Shown here one piece after another: positions 1 through 6,125 of a stretch of DNA of 16,039 nt (positions are counted from its first letter, which is position 1; every line of letters begins with the position of its first letter). The DNA comes from CAYSEQ01 sp964430475. Lineage in GTDB: Bacteria > Patescibacteriota > Microgenomatia > UBA8517. The translations under genes were made by a program, and so were the position numbers. The stretch lies in assembly GCA_964430475.1 (NCBI GenBank), contig CAYSEQ010000016.1, forward strand, positions 1-16,039, written 5' to 3'. The notes under the pieces were generated by a model. It was not told the origin of the DNA and made no database searches. It worked only from the letters and a program-made list of their open reading frames with translations.

Positions 1-1
1 G

Positions 2-86
2 CGGAGGGTACAGGATTCGAACCTGTGTAGGGTGTAAACCCTCGGGTTTTCGAGACCCGTGCAATTGTCCACTCTGCCAACCCTCC
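2..86 (-). tRNA. tRNA-Ser(CGA)
   Basis: Class II tRNA with a long variable arm. The acceptor stem GGAGGGT pairs with ACCCTCC and the discriminator is G, as usual for serine tRNAs. The anticodon loop CTCGAAA gives anticodon CGA (plus-strand bases 50-52), which reads UCG. The T-loop GTTCGAATCC is canonical. Whether CCA is encoded cannot be judged because the window starts one base beyond the discriminator. The gene is identical to the tRNA-Ser at 1193-1277 except at the wobble base. Confidence 0.96.
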
Positions 87-195
87 AACTGTGCTTATTT
101 TACCCTAAATCCTTATCCACCTCAAAAATTCTTTTTGAAAATTACAAGAAGGAAGGCAACGATTCAATGCACTTATAACCCGCGTGCCTTAAGGT

Positions 196-735
196 TTAGG
201 TTCTCTTTAACCTCTCTAGAAGCTTTTTAGCCTTATCTAATACCTTTTTTTCACCACTATAGTGAAGTCTTCTCCTTGCCTGAGAATAGGGTAGCCATTC
301 TATCTTCTCTGTTTCAAAGCCCGGTCCTTTTGGATAGTCCGCAATCCACTCCATTAAATAAAAGGTGACAAATTTCAGGGTTTTACCCCACATCTGACTC
401 AAAAAATACTTTTCTGTCCCTATCTTTCCCGCTACTTTTGCTAAAACCCCTGCTTCTTCCCTAACCTCACGAATAGCTGCTTTTTGAATCTCCTCTTCGC
501 TGGACTTAACTTCACCCCTTGCAAAAGGACCAGGGATACCACCTTCTTCGTCATCTAACCACCCCTTTGGCAGCCTCCAAATACTTTTGGGATATTTTTT
601 ACTGGGAGAAGATCTTGTTACCAACCAAAAAACATTCTCTTTTTTACCCTTAGAATTCTTAATCTTCTTGTAAACCACTCCTCCTGCAGAGAACTCTCTT
701 TTTATGATATTTTTTTCTGGTATCTTTTCTTCCAC
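196..735 (-). CDS. Nudix hydrolase (diadenosine-polyphosphate-hydrolase-like)
   Basis: A 179-residue Nudix-fold protein, expected to hydrolyse a nucleoside diphosphate linked to another group; the substrate cannot be read from sequence. Seen: the WRLPKGW entry to the Nudix box at residues 53-59, and a complete REVREEAGV metal-binding helix at 89-97. About 16 extra residues (61-76) lie between the conserved Gly58 and the helix, so the box is longer than the usual 23 residues. The WRLPKG style resembles Ap4A hydrolases (family knowledge). The start is GTG, preceded directly by AAGAGG. It overlaps the end of the upstream Nudix gene by 34 bases, suggesting translational coupling. A tRNA-Ser follows on the same strand. 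Confidence 0.85.
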   Translation of the reverse strand: MEEKIPEKNIIKREFSAGGVVYKKIKNSKGKKENVFWLVTRSSPSKKYPKSIWRLPKGWLDDEEGGIPGPFARGEVKSSEEEIQKAAIREVREEAGVLAKVAGKIGTEKYFLSQMWGKTLKFVTFYLMEWIADYPKGPGFETEKIEWLPYSQARRRLHYSGEKKVLDKAKKLLERLKRT

Positions 736-1145
736 CTCTTAAATTCCTTATTAGCGGCTCTCAGCACACCTTTTTCGCGTTTAGAGGAAAGTGACCTAAG
801 AGCTTTAGAATAATCAAACCAGGCATACTCTGGAAACCCAATCACTTCACTTGAGGCTCTCAGAATCATCAGATAATAAATAAATCTTTGTGGTAAAGTC
901 TTTCCATTAAGAGTGGTCGTACCTCCTGCCCTTCCTGCCTCTTCCAAGACCCGTGTTGACATCCCCCCTCTCTCACCCAGCATTCTAAGCACAGCCCTAA
1001 CCGAGGATTCACCCTTTCTTACCAAAACCTTGGGGAGCTCCCACCCTTTATCATCCTTAGTCTTAACGACAAACCAGCGTCTTACACCCCCCCGTTCCTT
1101 AAATAAGCAAGCGCCTGAAACAAGCACTAGATTCCTATTAGTCAT
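702..1145 (-). CDS. degenerate Nudix-domain protein
   Basis: A 147-residue protein with the overall Nudix layout. WELPK at residues 35-39 marks the box entry, but the following Gly is Val40. The catalytic helix, canonically R-E-U-x-E-E-x-G, reads R54-M-L-G-E-R-G-G61, so two of the three metal-binding glutamates are replaced (E to M, E to R). I infer a catalytically dead or binding-only paralogue. The gene lies between tRNA-Ser(UGA) upstream and the intact Nudix gene downstream, which overlaps it by 34 bases. AAGGA abuts the ATG with no spacer, so initiation may be weak or start slightly downstream, for example at the GTG of Val7. The reading frame is intact, arguing against simple decay. Confidence 0.72.
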   Translation of the reverse strand: MTNRNLVLVSGACLFKERGGVRRWFVVKTKDDKGWELPKVLVRKGESSVRAVLRMLGERGGMSTRVLEEAGRAGGTTTLNGKTLPQRFIYYLMILRASSEVIGFPEYAWFDYSKALRSLSSKREKGVLRAANKEFKRWKKRYQKKIS

Positions 1146-1192
1146 TCCTTAAGATCTTTCTAAAAGCTAAAGAAAATAAGGCAGAGCCTAGG

Positions 1193-1277
1193 CGGAGGGT
1201 ACAGGATTCGAACCTGTGTAGGGTGTAAACCCTCGGGTTTTCAAGACCCGTGCAATTGTCCACTCTGCCAACCCTCC
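1193..1277 (-). tRNA. tRNA-Ser(UGA)
   Basis: Class II serine tRNA. The acceptor pairs GGAGGGT with ACCCTCC, the discriminator is G, and the anticodon loop CTTGAAA gives UGA, which reads UCA and, by wobble, other UCN codons. CCA is not encoded (GCCT follows the acceptor). It is identical over 85 bases to the gene at 2-86 except for plus-strand base 1243 (A here, G at 52), which is wobble position 34. It sits 20 bases after tRNA-Arg on the same strand, so the two are probably co-transcribed. Confidence 0.97.
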
Positions 1278-1297
1278 TTCTTAAATTAATAGCCTTG

Positions 1298-1370
1298 TGC
1301 CCCTGGGAGGAATTGAACCTCCAATCTCTTGGTCCGCAACCAAGTGTTCTATCCGTTGAACTACAGGGAC
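1298..1370 (-). tRNA. tRNA-Arg(GCG)
   Basis: A 73-base class I tRNA. The acceptor stem GTCCCTG pairs with CAGGGGC (one G-U pair), and the discriminator is A. The D-arm is GTTC/GAAC, the anticodon stem CTTGG/CCAAG with loop TTGCGGA, and the T-arm GGAGGTTCAATTCCTCC. The anticodon is GCG, which reads CGC and CGU. CCA is not encoded. Most bacteria read these codons with ACG modified to inosine, so an unmodified G34 is less usual. It is the first gene after an extended -10 box at 1383-1391 and probably leads the tRNA/Nudix transcript. Confidence 0.93.
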
Positions 1371-1382
1371 ACCTTAGTTCGT

Positions 1383-1391
1383 ATTTTATCA
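1383..1391 (-). promoter_or_regulatory. extended -10 promoter for tRNA-Arg
   Basis: On the minus strand TGATAAAAT is an extended -10 box (TGnTATAAT type). Its distance of 12 bases to the mature tRNA-Arg 5' end fits a start site near 1376. No good -35 is visible at the proper spacing. Confidence 0.45.
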
Positions 1392-1482
1392 AAAAATCAT
1401 GAAGATAAAAATAGCCTTGTGCAAACCTGCTAATCTCTAAAGATTAATCATTCTAACTAATATCTAAAAGGTTTTTGAAACG

Positions 1483-2049
1483 CTATAGAAAAAACCTCCT
1501 GGAGAACCACTCGGAAAACCTATTAACTGAAGAAGGATTTTCTTCCTCTGTTAAATACTGGGACAAAACCTTCCTCAATTTTTCTTTGTCTTTTTCTTCA
1601 ACTATCAACTCAAGCCTTCCAAAAACATCCAAAGTCTCAAGTACTAAAAAATTTATATCCCCTCTTCTGGTAAACCAAAAACCCATAAAATTGTCCCACT
1701 CATTAAGTTTATCGCCAACCCTAATGCCCTTGGTAGTGACCTTATTTACTATTGCCTGGGGTTCAACGGTGGTTAAAATGTAAAAAAGGAAAAGTAAAGA
1801 AATTAAAAGAATGACAGGCATTACTCCCTCGGCAATATAAAGTATAAAGCCGAATATAGAAGCAATCGCCAAAACCCTGACCCAAAATTCTCTACCTCTT
1901 TTCTTAAACGCTTTTGATGGAGCGCTCCAGGAAAAAAGTTCTTTCTCTACTCCACCCCTTTTGGGTGTACTTAAACCTTGAGACGGAATAGAACTAGGGG
2001 TGCTTCCAGGAACATTCTGAGTTTTAGTTTGTGCAGGCATTTTTTCCAT
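1483..2049 (-). CDS. two-helix membrane protein of unknown function
   Basis: A 188-residue protein I do not recognise by function. It has a Ser/Pro/Thr-rich tail (residues 8-32), a basic stretch at 44-53, two adjacent hydrophobic helices (about 57-74 and 76-94) forming a hairpin, and a soluble C-terminal domain (100-188). The soluble part reads like a strand-rich small domain with G-x-R-V-G-D and the phrase NEWDNFMGFWF, followed by a charged helix. Proteins of this general layout are common as hypothetical proteins in Microgenomates genomes (from memory). Two starts are possible: ATG 2049 or the ATG at 2040 (Met4). A TATAAT box overlaps the first ATG, so 2040 with a leaderless message is more likely, giving 185 residues. 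The soluble domain probably faces the cytoplasm. Confidence 0.75.
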   Translation of the reverse strand: MEKMPAQTKTQNVPGSTPSSIPSQGLSTPKRGGVEKELFSWSAPSKAFKKRGREFWVRVLAIASIFGFILYIAEGVMPVILLISLLFLFYILTTVEPQAIVNKVTTKGIRVGDKLNEWDNFMGFWFTRRGDINFLVLETLDVFGRLELIVEEKDKEKLRKVLSQYLTEEENPSSVNRFSEWFSRRFFL

Positions 2050-2074
2050 TATACATTATTCTAAAATTTTTCAA
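2048..2074 (-). promoter_or_regulatory. putative promoter giving a leaderless message
   Basis: On the minus strand TTGAAA (2069-2074) and TATAAT (2048-2053) are separated by 15 bases, slightly short. A start site 6-8 bases beyond the -10 falls at or next to the ATG at 2040, implying a leaderless transcript for the two-helix membrane protein and making ATG 2049, which lies inside the -10, an unlikely start. Confidence 0.4.
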
Positions 2075-2108
2075 CTACAGTTATTCTTTGGTGAAGTAGT
2101 TTCATAGG

Positions 2109-2117
2109 TGATATAAT
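2109..2117 (+). promoter_or_regulatory. extended -10 promoter for tRNA-Ser(GCU)
   Basis: TGATATAAT is a perfect extended -10 box. It ends 9 bases before the mature tRNA 5' end at 2127. The weak TTGGTG at 2088-2093 is the only candidate -35. Confidence 0.6.
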
Positions 2118-2126
2118 AAACAAAAA

Positions 2127-2214
2127 GGAGGAGTCGCCTAGTGGTCGATGGCAGAGGTTTGCTAAACCTCGACCCGCAAGGGTCACGCGGGTTCGAATCC
2201 CGCCTCCTCCGCCA
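2127..2214 (+). tRNA. tRNA-Ser(GCU)
   Basis: Class II tRNA. The acceptor GGAGGAG pairs with CTCCTCC (2204-2210), and the discriminator G2211 is followed by an encoded CCA (2212-2214), unlike the tRNA-Ser(UGA) and tRNA-Arg genes in this window. The anticodon stem GAGGT/ACCTC has loop TTGCTAA, giving anticodon GCU for AGC/AGU. The variable arm is long and GC-rich, with CGACCC and GGGTCA able to pair. T-loop GTTCGAATCC. It has its own extended -10 promoter and no clear terminator. Confidence 0.97.
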
Positions 2215-2330
2215 GTTGGAAAATGTTAGGGCTGGCTCGCCCCAAGCTAAGACTTGTCAATCGACCCTGGTAGTAGAAACTTCTGTTCACTACAGAACAG
2301 GTTTTAGATACAAAATGAAATTTTATCTTC

Positions 2331-2344
2331 TCCTGCCGGCAGGA
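2331..2344. repeat. 14-base perfect palindrome
   Basis: TCCTGCCGGCAGGA is its own reverse complement and is much more GC-rich than its surroundings. It could be a protein-binding site or part of a dispersed genomic repeat. Only one copy was seen in this window. Confidence 0.5.
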
Positions 2345-2497
2345 AGGTCTATCCCCCAAAACGGAATGCCAGAAACGAAGTTTTCTAAATTAAACTTGGA
2401 ATTATGAAATACTTTTATCTATTGCAAAAAACCTAGTGATAATGAAGAAAGGCAAGTTTTATCTATTGAACCTCAGTTTGCTAAGCTAAAAGAATTT

Positions 2498-2542
2498 TTG
2501 ACAGCTTCTTTTACCTAAAAATAAAATTCAATCTGCTATACT
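2498..2542 (+). promoter_or_regulatory. promoter region of the beta-propeller gene
   Basis: Two overlapping possibilities. TTGACA (2498-2503) with TAAAAT (2522-2527) at 18-base spacing is near consensus. TGCTATACT (2534-2542) is an extended -10 box. Either would start transcription 40-60 bases before the ATG at 2591. Confidence 0.5.
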
Positions 2543-2590
2543 ACATTTACTTTAACTTTTAGCTTTGTCCTAAATTAAAAATGGAGTAAT

Positions 2591-3820
2591 ATGAAAAAAA
2601 TTATCTACGTTTCCTTATTAATCTTCGTAGCCTTTGCGCTTTTTCTACTTTTCAAAAGGCTTTACCCTATCTATAAAGGTATAAAAACTCCACTTTCACC
2701 AAGTCCTCAAAAAATATCTGAAAGGATTTCATCAGACGAAGAGCTAAGTTTTTTAAACTTACCCGAGGGTTTCAGCATTCAAATCTTTGCTAAAGGTTTA
2801 GAGGGTCCAAGGGTAATAAGAGAGGATCCTTCAGGAAACCTGATCGTAAGTCTAACCAGACAAGGAAAGGTTGTCTCTCTGCCGGATTTTGACTCTGATG
2901 GAAGGGCAGACAAGATAGTTACACTTTTGGACAATCTAAAAAATCCGCATGGATTGGAAGTAAAATGTTTTTCGGAAAGTGATTGTAAGCTTTTTCTTGC
3001 TGAAACAGAAAAACTAACTCAGTACGATCTTGTATTTGATAGCGAACAAAAAATTTATAAACCCCAAAATCCTCAAAAATTAGCCGATCTTCCCAAAGGC
3101 GGAAGACATTTCACCAGAACCTTGCTTTTCCTACCATATCCGAATGACAATAAACTTTTAATTTCAGTTGGTTCAACATGCGATGTTTGCTTTGAACCCG
3201 ACGAAAGGAATGGAAGTATTTTAGCCTACGATATCTCTAAAAAAGAAACGAAAATTTTTGCCAGAGGCTTAAGAAATTCAGTTTTTCTTAACCTTCACCC
3301 GGTAACGGGAAAGGTGTGGGCTACTGAGATGGGAAGAGATTGGTTAGGTGATAATTTACCACCCGATGAAATAAACATCATAGAGGAGGGTAAAAACTAT
3401 GGCTGGCCTATTTGCTACGGAAAAAACATCCACGATAGCACATTTGATAAAAAGGTTTCTATTAGAAATCCCTGTCAAGAACCCTCTCAAGTCCCTTCCT
3501 TTATTGACATCCCGGCACATTCTGCGCCACTGGGACTATCTTTTTTCCCTGAAGAAGGCTGGCCAGAAAAGTATTGGCATAATCTTCTTGTTGCTTACCA
3601 TGGATCATGGAATAGAACAATCCCAACAGGTTATAAGATTGTAAGGTATATCTTAGATTCACAGGGGAATTACAAACAGGAAGAAGATTTTATAACAGGG
3701 TGGTTAAAAGAAGATGAATCTCTCGGAAGACCTGTAGACATTTTAATCAAACCCGGCGGGATTATTTACATTTCTGATGACAAAGCAGGAATGATTTATA
3801 AGCTAAGTTATCAAGGTTAA
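2591..3820 (+). CDS. membrane-anchored glucose/sorbosone dehydrogenase-like beta-propeller protein
   Basis: A 409-residue protein with an uncleaved-looking N-terminal hydrophobic anchor (residues 3-21) and a large extracytoplasmic propeller. It matches the GSDH / aldose sugar dehydrogenase family (PQQ-dependent oxidation of sugars). Seen: LPEGFSIQIFAKGLEGPR near 57-74, NPHGLEV with His120 in the position of the family's catalytic histidine, ARGLRNS at 224-230, GKNYGWPICYG at 267-277, PAHSAPLGLSFF at 308-319, and a closing KPGGIIYISDDKAGMIY strand pair. DFDSDGRADKI at 99-109 resembles a calcium-binding loop (Asp99, 101, 103). Cysteines at 126/132, 197/200 and 275/295 could form disulfides. PQQ use is family inference; many relatives have unknown substrates. 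GGAG lies 4 bases before the ATG. truB follows after 19 bases. Confidence 0.85.
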   Translation: MKKIIYVSLLIFVAFALFLLFKRLYPIYKGIKTPLSPSPQKISERISSDEELSFLNLPEGFSIQIFAKGLEGPRVIREDPSGNLIVSLTRQGKVVSLPDFDSDGRADKIVTLLDNLKNPHGLEVKCFSESDCKLFLAETEKLTQYDLVFDSEQKIYKPQNPQKLADLPKGGRHFTRTLLFLPYPNDNKLLISVGSTCDVCFEPDERNGSILAYDISKKETKIFARGLRNSVFLNLHPVTGKVWATEMGRDWLGDNLPPDEINIIEEGKNYGWPICYGKNIHDSTFDKKVSIRNPCQEPSQVPSFIDIPAHSAPLGLSFFPEEGWPEKYWHNLLVAYHGSWNRTIPTGYKIVRYILDSQGNYKQEEDFITGWLKEDESLGRPVDILIKPGGIIYISDDKAGMIYKLSYQG

Positions 3821-3839
3821 AACTTCAAGGATTAAGTTA

Positions 3840-4499
3840 ATGATGTTTGATGAAATTGATAATTCAATCCTCCTGGTTGATAAGCCTAAAGGTATAAGCT
3901 CTGCGAAAGTTGTTGAGTTAATAAAAAAGAAATTCAAAGTCAAGGTAGGCCATACAGGCACACTTGATCCCCTGGCAACAGGACTTCTTATTATATTAAC
4001 TGGCAAAAAAACTAAAGAAGCTTCATCTTTTGTAAAACTTCCAAAGGTATACGAAGTAAAAGCAATTCTTGGAATAACAACAGATACTTTTGACATGGAG
4101 GGTAAAATCCTAAATCAAAATCCTACAAAAATCTCAAAGGAAAAGTTAGAAAAAACCCTAAAAAAATTCCTTGGGGATATTTTGCAAGCTCCCCCTACCT
4201 TCTCAGCAAAGAAGTTTAAGGGGAAGAAAGCTTACGAGTTGGCAAGAAAAGGCGTTAGGATAAAGCTTCCTAAACAAAAGGTAAAAATTTACTCTTTGAG
4301 ACTCAAAAACTTCAAGTACCCTCTTTTTGAAATCATCTGTAAAGTCTCGAGTGGAACTTATATAAGAAGCCTTATCAACGACATAGGAAAAGATTTAAAG
4401 GTCGGAGCTACGGTCTTAAAACTTCGAAGGGTTGCGATAGGAAAATATAAAGTAAAAAAGGCAGTTTCTCTAGAAGATCTTCTTTCTAAAACAAGATAA
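3840..4499 (+). CDS. truB: tRNA pseudouridine-55 synthase TruB
   Basis: Makes pseudouridine 55 in the T-loop of tRNAs. The 219 residues cover the catalytic domain: LLVDKPKGISS at 11-21, and GHTGTLDPLATGLL at 37-50 with catalytic Asp43. The family phrases YEVKAILGITTDTFDMEGK (from Tyr70), QAPPTFSAKKFKGKKAYELAR and SSGTYIRSLINDIG follow. It is much shorter than E. coli TruB (314 residues) and ends without an evident C-terminal PUA domain, a shortening common in reduced genomes. AAGGA at 3827-3831 is 8 bases before the first of two adjacent ATG codons; the second (3843) is also possible. It is probably co-transcribed with the propeller gene, though no functional link is apparent, and converges with comF 28 bases away. 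Confidence 0.96.
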   Translation: MMFDEIDNSILLVDKPKGISSAKVVELIKKKFKVKVGHTGTLDPLATGLLIILTGKKTKEASSFVKLPKVYEVKAILGITTDTFDMEGKILNQNPTKISKEKLEKTLKKFLGDILQAPPTFSAKKFKGKKAYELARKGVRIKLPKQKVKIYSLRLKNFKYPLFEIICKVSSGTYIRSLINDIGKDLKVGATVLKLRRVAIGKYKVKKAVSLEDLLSKTR

Positions 4500-4527
4500 A
4501 TCAAAAGTCTACTGGCTTATTACATTT

Positions 4528-5205
4528 TCATCTTGCTATTGTCAAACCCCAAACTTTTACTAAAGTGTTCCTCTTTAAAACTTTTGCAGCCTCTTTTAAG
4601 GTGGAACCTGTTGTGTAGACATCATCAAAAAGAATTAATAATTGATACTTTAAAATCTCGTGTTGAAAAGCTTTATTAAAAGCAAAAACACCCCTAACAT
4701 TTTCTTTTCTCTCTTTAGCTTTAAGAGCTGTCTGAGGTTTTCTTAGTTTTTTTCTTATTAAAACAAGGGGATTGAAATCCCAACCTAGATTCTTAGCTAA
4801 ATATTCTCCTATGACTTCACTTTGATTAAACCCCCTAAAATTTTCCCTTAACCAAAACATCGGAATAGGAACAAGCAAACTATTTTTAGGAAATATAGGT
4901 AATTCCTTAAGCTTAAAAACCATATATTCGGAAATCTCTGTTGCAACCTGAAGTGCAAAAGAATATTTCATTTTCAAAATAGCCTCCTTTATCACTTTTT
5001 GATAAGGCCAAATTGAAAAACAGCCGTCAAGTTTCAATTTTCCGGCACAAAACACATGAGTAGCTCCATCCACAGAAGCCCTTTCACAATAGGGGCACGA
5101 CTGCCTTATATTTCCAAGATTATCCAGACAAGTTTCACAAATATATTTAGCGTTCTTCCTGCAACCAAGGCATCTTTTTGGGAAAAAGATATCGGAAATT
5201 GTCAT
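4528..5205 (-). CDS. comF: ComF family protein (phosphoribosyltransferase-like)
   Basis: A 225-residue ComF/GntX-type protein, associated with DNA uptake in naturally competent bacteria. Seen: an N-terminal zinc-finger-like segment with CxxC pairs at Cys12/15, 23/26 and 37/40 and a further Cys53. A phosphoribosyltransferase-like domain follows, with VPIPM (112-116), RGFNQSE (124-130), the family segment KPQTALKAKERKENVRG (156-172), and the PRPP-loop-like LLILFDDVYTTGST (189-202). The exact biochemical role is unknown for the family. The gene is divergent from smpB with only 21 bases between starts and no Shine-Dalgarno, so the message may be leaderless. Competence use in this organism is inference. 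Confidence 0.93.
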   Translation of the reverse strand: MTISDIFFPKRCLGCRKNAKYICETCLDNLGNIRQSCPYCERASVDGATHVFCAGKLKLDGCFSIWPYQKVIKEAILKMKYSFALQVATEISEYMVFKLKELPIFPKNSLLVPIPMFWLRENFRGFNQSEVIGEYLAKNLGWDFNPLVLIRKKLRKPQTALKAKERKENVRGVFAFNKAFQHEILKYQLLILFDDVYTTGSTLKEAAKVLKRNTLVKVWGLTIAR

Positions 5206-5214
5206 TTTTTAGTC

Positions 5215-5220
5215 TAAAAT
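5215..5220 (+). promoter_or_regulatory. possible -10 box for a leaderless smpB message
   Basis: TAAAAT ends 6 bases before the smpB ATG at 5227, which would place the start site on the initiation codon. There is no ribosome binding site in the 21-base gap and no convincing -35. The box lies in a small inverted repeat, TTTTAG-T-CTAAAA (5207-5219), so a similar box faces comF. Confidence 0.3.
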
Positions 5221-5226
5221 CAAACT

Positions 5227-5664
5227 ATGCAGGCTATTAACAAGAAAGCTTTGTATAATTTTATCCTATACGAAAAAATAGAGGCAGGCTTAAACCTCTT
5301 AGGTGCCGAGGTTAAGGCAATAAAGCAAGGCAGAATTGATCTTTCAAATTCATTTGTCAAAATTATAAATCAAGAAGCCTTTCTTATAAATGCCAAAATC
5401 CCAGTGGAGGGAAAAAGGGATTATTCGCCAACCAGATCAAGAAAATTACTTTTGCATAAGAAAGAAATAGTCTTGTTAGAATCAAAAATAAGGCAAAGGG
5501 GATTGGTTTTAGTCCCAACCAAAATTTATACACTCGGAAACTTAATCAAAATTGAAATTGCACTTGCTAAACCCAAAAAAAAGTACGAGAAGAAAGAAGC
5601 TCTTAAAAGGAGAGATTTACAAAAAGAAATCCGGAAAGAATTAAAAAACAAAAGTAGGCTCTAG
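5227..5664 (+). CDS. smpB: SsrA-binding protein SmpB
   Basis: Binds the tRNA-like end of tmRNA and carries it into stalled ribosomes for trans-translation. The 145 residues are of typical length. Seen: NKKALYNFILYEKIEAGLNLLGAEVKAIKQGRIDLSNSF at 5-43 in family order (GxEVKxIKxGRxxLxxS), RDYSPTRSRKLLLHKKEI in the middle, and LVPTKIY. The lysine-rich C-terminal tail KKYEKKEALKRRD and onward becomes a helix in the mRNA channel (family knowledge). Ends in TAG. Its RNA partner ssrA lies at 7439-7786 on the other strand. No Shine-Dalgarno is present. Confidence 0.97.
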   Translation: MQAINKKALYNFILYEKIEAGLNLLGAEVKAIKQGRIDLSNSFVKIINQEAFLINAKIPVEGKRDYSPTRSRKLLLHKKEIVLLESKIRQRGLVLVPTKIYTLGNLIKIEIALAKPKKKYEKKEALKRRDLQKEIRKELKNKSRL

Positions 5665-6002
5665 TGAAATTTATTCCGAAAAGACCCGGCTCTATTTCAC
5701 AAGGTAGCACGGGAGTACCCCCGCCACTTATTACATTATCTTTCTTTACGCTTGACCTTTGGCCTCGTAAAAAATTGGTTCAGACATCCGCCAATAACAA
5801 ATCGAAAAACGCAAAAACTTAAGGATCAAAAATTTAATAACCTGTTCGATGGTCATAACTCAACCTCTCAGGTTGTCCATATAAGTCGTTAAAAGCGATC
5901 AAAAAGTTGAAACTAATTTCATCGTATTAAATTTGAAAAAGAAAAAAGTTATTCACAACACCTGAATTTTGAAAAATGATATACTTTTATTCGGAGATTA
6001 AA
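5665..6002. other. 338-base gap without a gene
   Basis: No plausible reading frame on either strand. Hairpins: GTGAAAT/ATTTCAC around 5664-5700 with a 23-base loop, directly at the end of smpB, and CAACCT-CTC-AGGTTG at 5861-5875. An upstream AACCTG near 5849 could pair with the same CAGGTT, so two mutually exclusive stems are possible. No T-run follows either, so neither is a clear terminator. The right end carries the promoter and ribosome binding site of the broken gene at 6003. Confidence 0.5.
5977..5996 (+). promoter_or_regulatory. extended -10 promoter and ribosome binding site before ATG 6003
   Basis: TGATATACT (5977-5985) is an extended -10 box and GGAG (5993-5996) lies 6 bases before ATG 6003. 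This arrangement marks 6003, not the later TTG at 6126, as the original start of the following gene. Confidence 0.6.
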
Positions 6003-6125
6003 ATGGGAAATCAAATAAACATAGGTGGCCAAAACACCTAACAAATAGTCCAAAATCCGGTTAACCATCCTGCAATAACACCGGGAAAACCCAAAATAAA
6101 CTATCGACTGATCAGTGGGATAATT
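6003..6125 (+). pseudogene. 5' segment of the next gene, cut off by TAA at codon 13
   Basis: ATG 6003 has ideal initiation signals and opens the same frame as the gene at 6126-7226. It reads MGNQINIGGQNT, then TAA (6039-6041), then QIVQNPVNHPAITPGKPK and directly into the membrane helix of the downstream frame. The stop is one base from CAA, so a C-to-T change in a Gln codon is the simplest history. From memory, related Patescibacteria proteins begin with a similar Asn/Gln-rich cytoplasmic tail with consecutive Gln here. It could also be an assembly error or a strain variant. Confidence 0.65.

Larger units (their letters stand above)
2215..2590. other. long gap without an intact gene, with palindrome and possible gene remnant
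   Basis: Bases 2315-2518 form one frame that looks protein-like but contains TGA at 2405-2407. The first part reads MKFYLLLPAGRS and the second contains EERQVLSIEPQFAKLKEF, then TAA. It has no recognisable domain or ribosome binding site and may be the tail of a decayed gene. A 14-base perfect palindrome, TCCTGCCGGCAGGA, lies at 2331-2344. The right end carries the promoter of the next gene. Otherwise I see nothing. Confidence 0.4.

Noticed and set aside
1138..1392. 84-codon open frame on the minus strand
   Set aside because: It runs across tRNA-Arg and tRNA-Ser(UGA); the bases are explained by the two RNA genes.
2141..2407. 88-codon open frame on the plus strand
   Set aside because: Its first part is tRNA-Ser(GCU). 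Only the part from 2315 might be a gene remnant, reported separately at low confidence.
5664..5875. Hairpins after smpB as terminators or a riboswitch
   Set aside because: No T-run follows either stem and no known riboswitch core was recognised; the alternative pairing is short enough to arise by chance.
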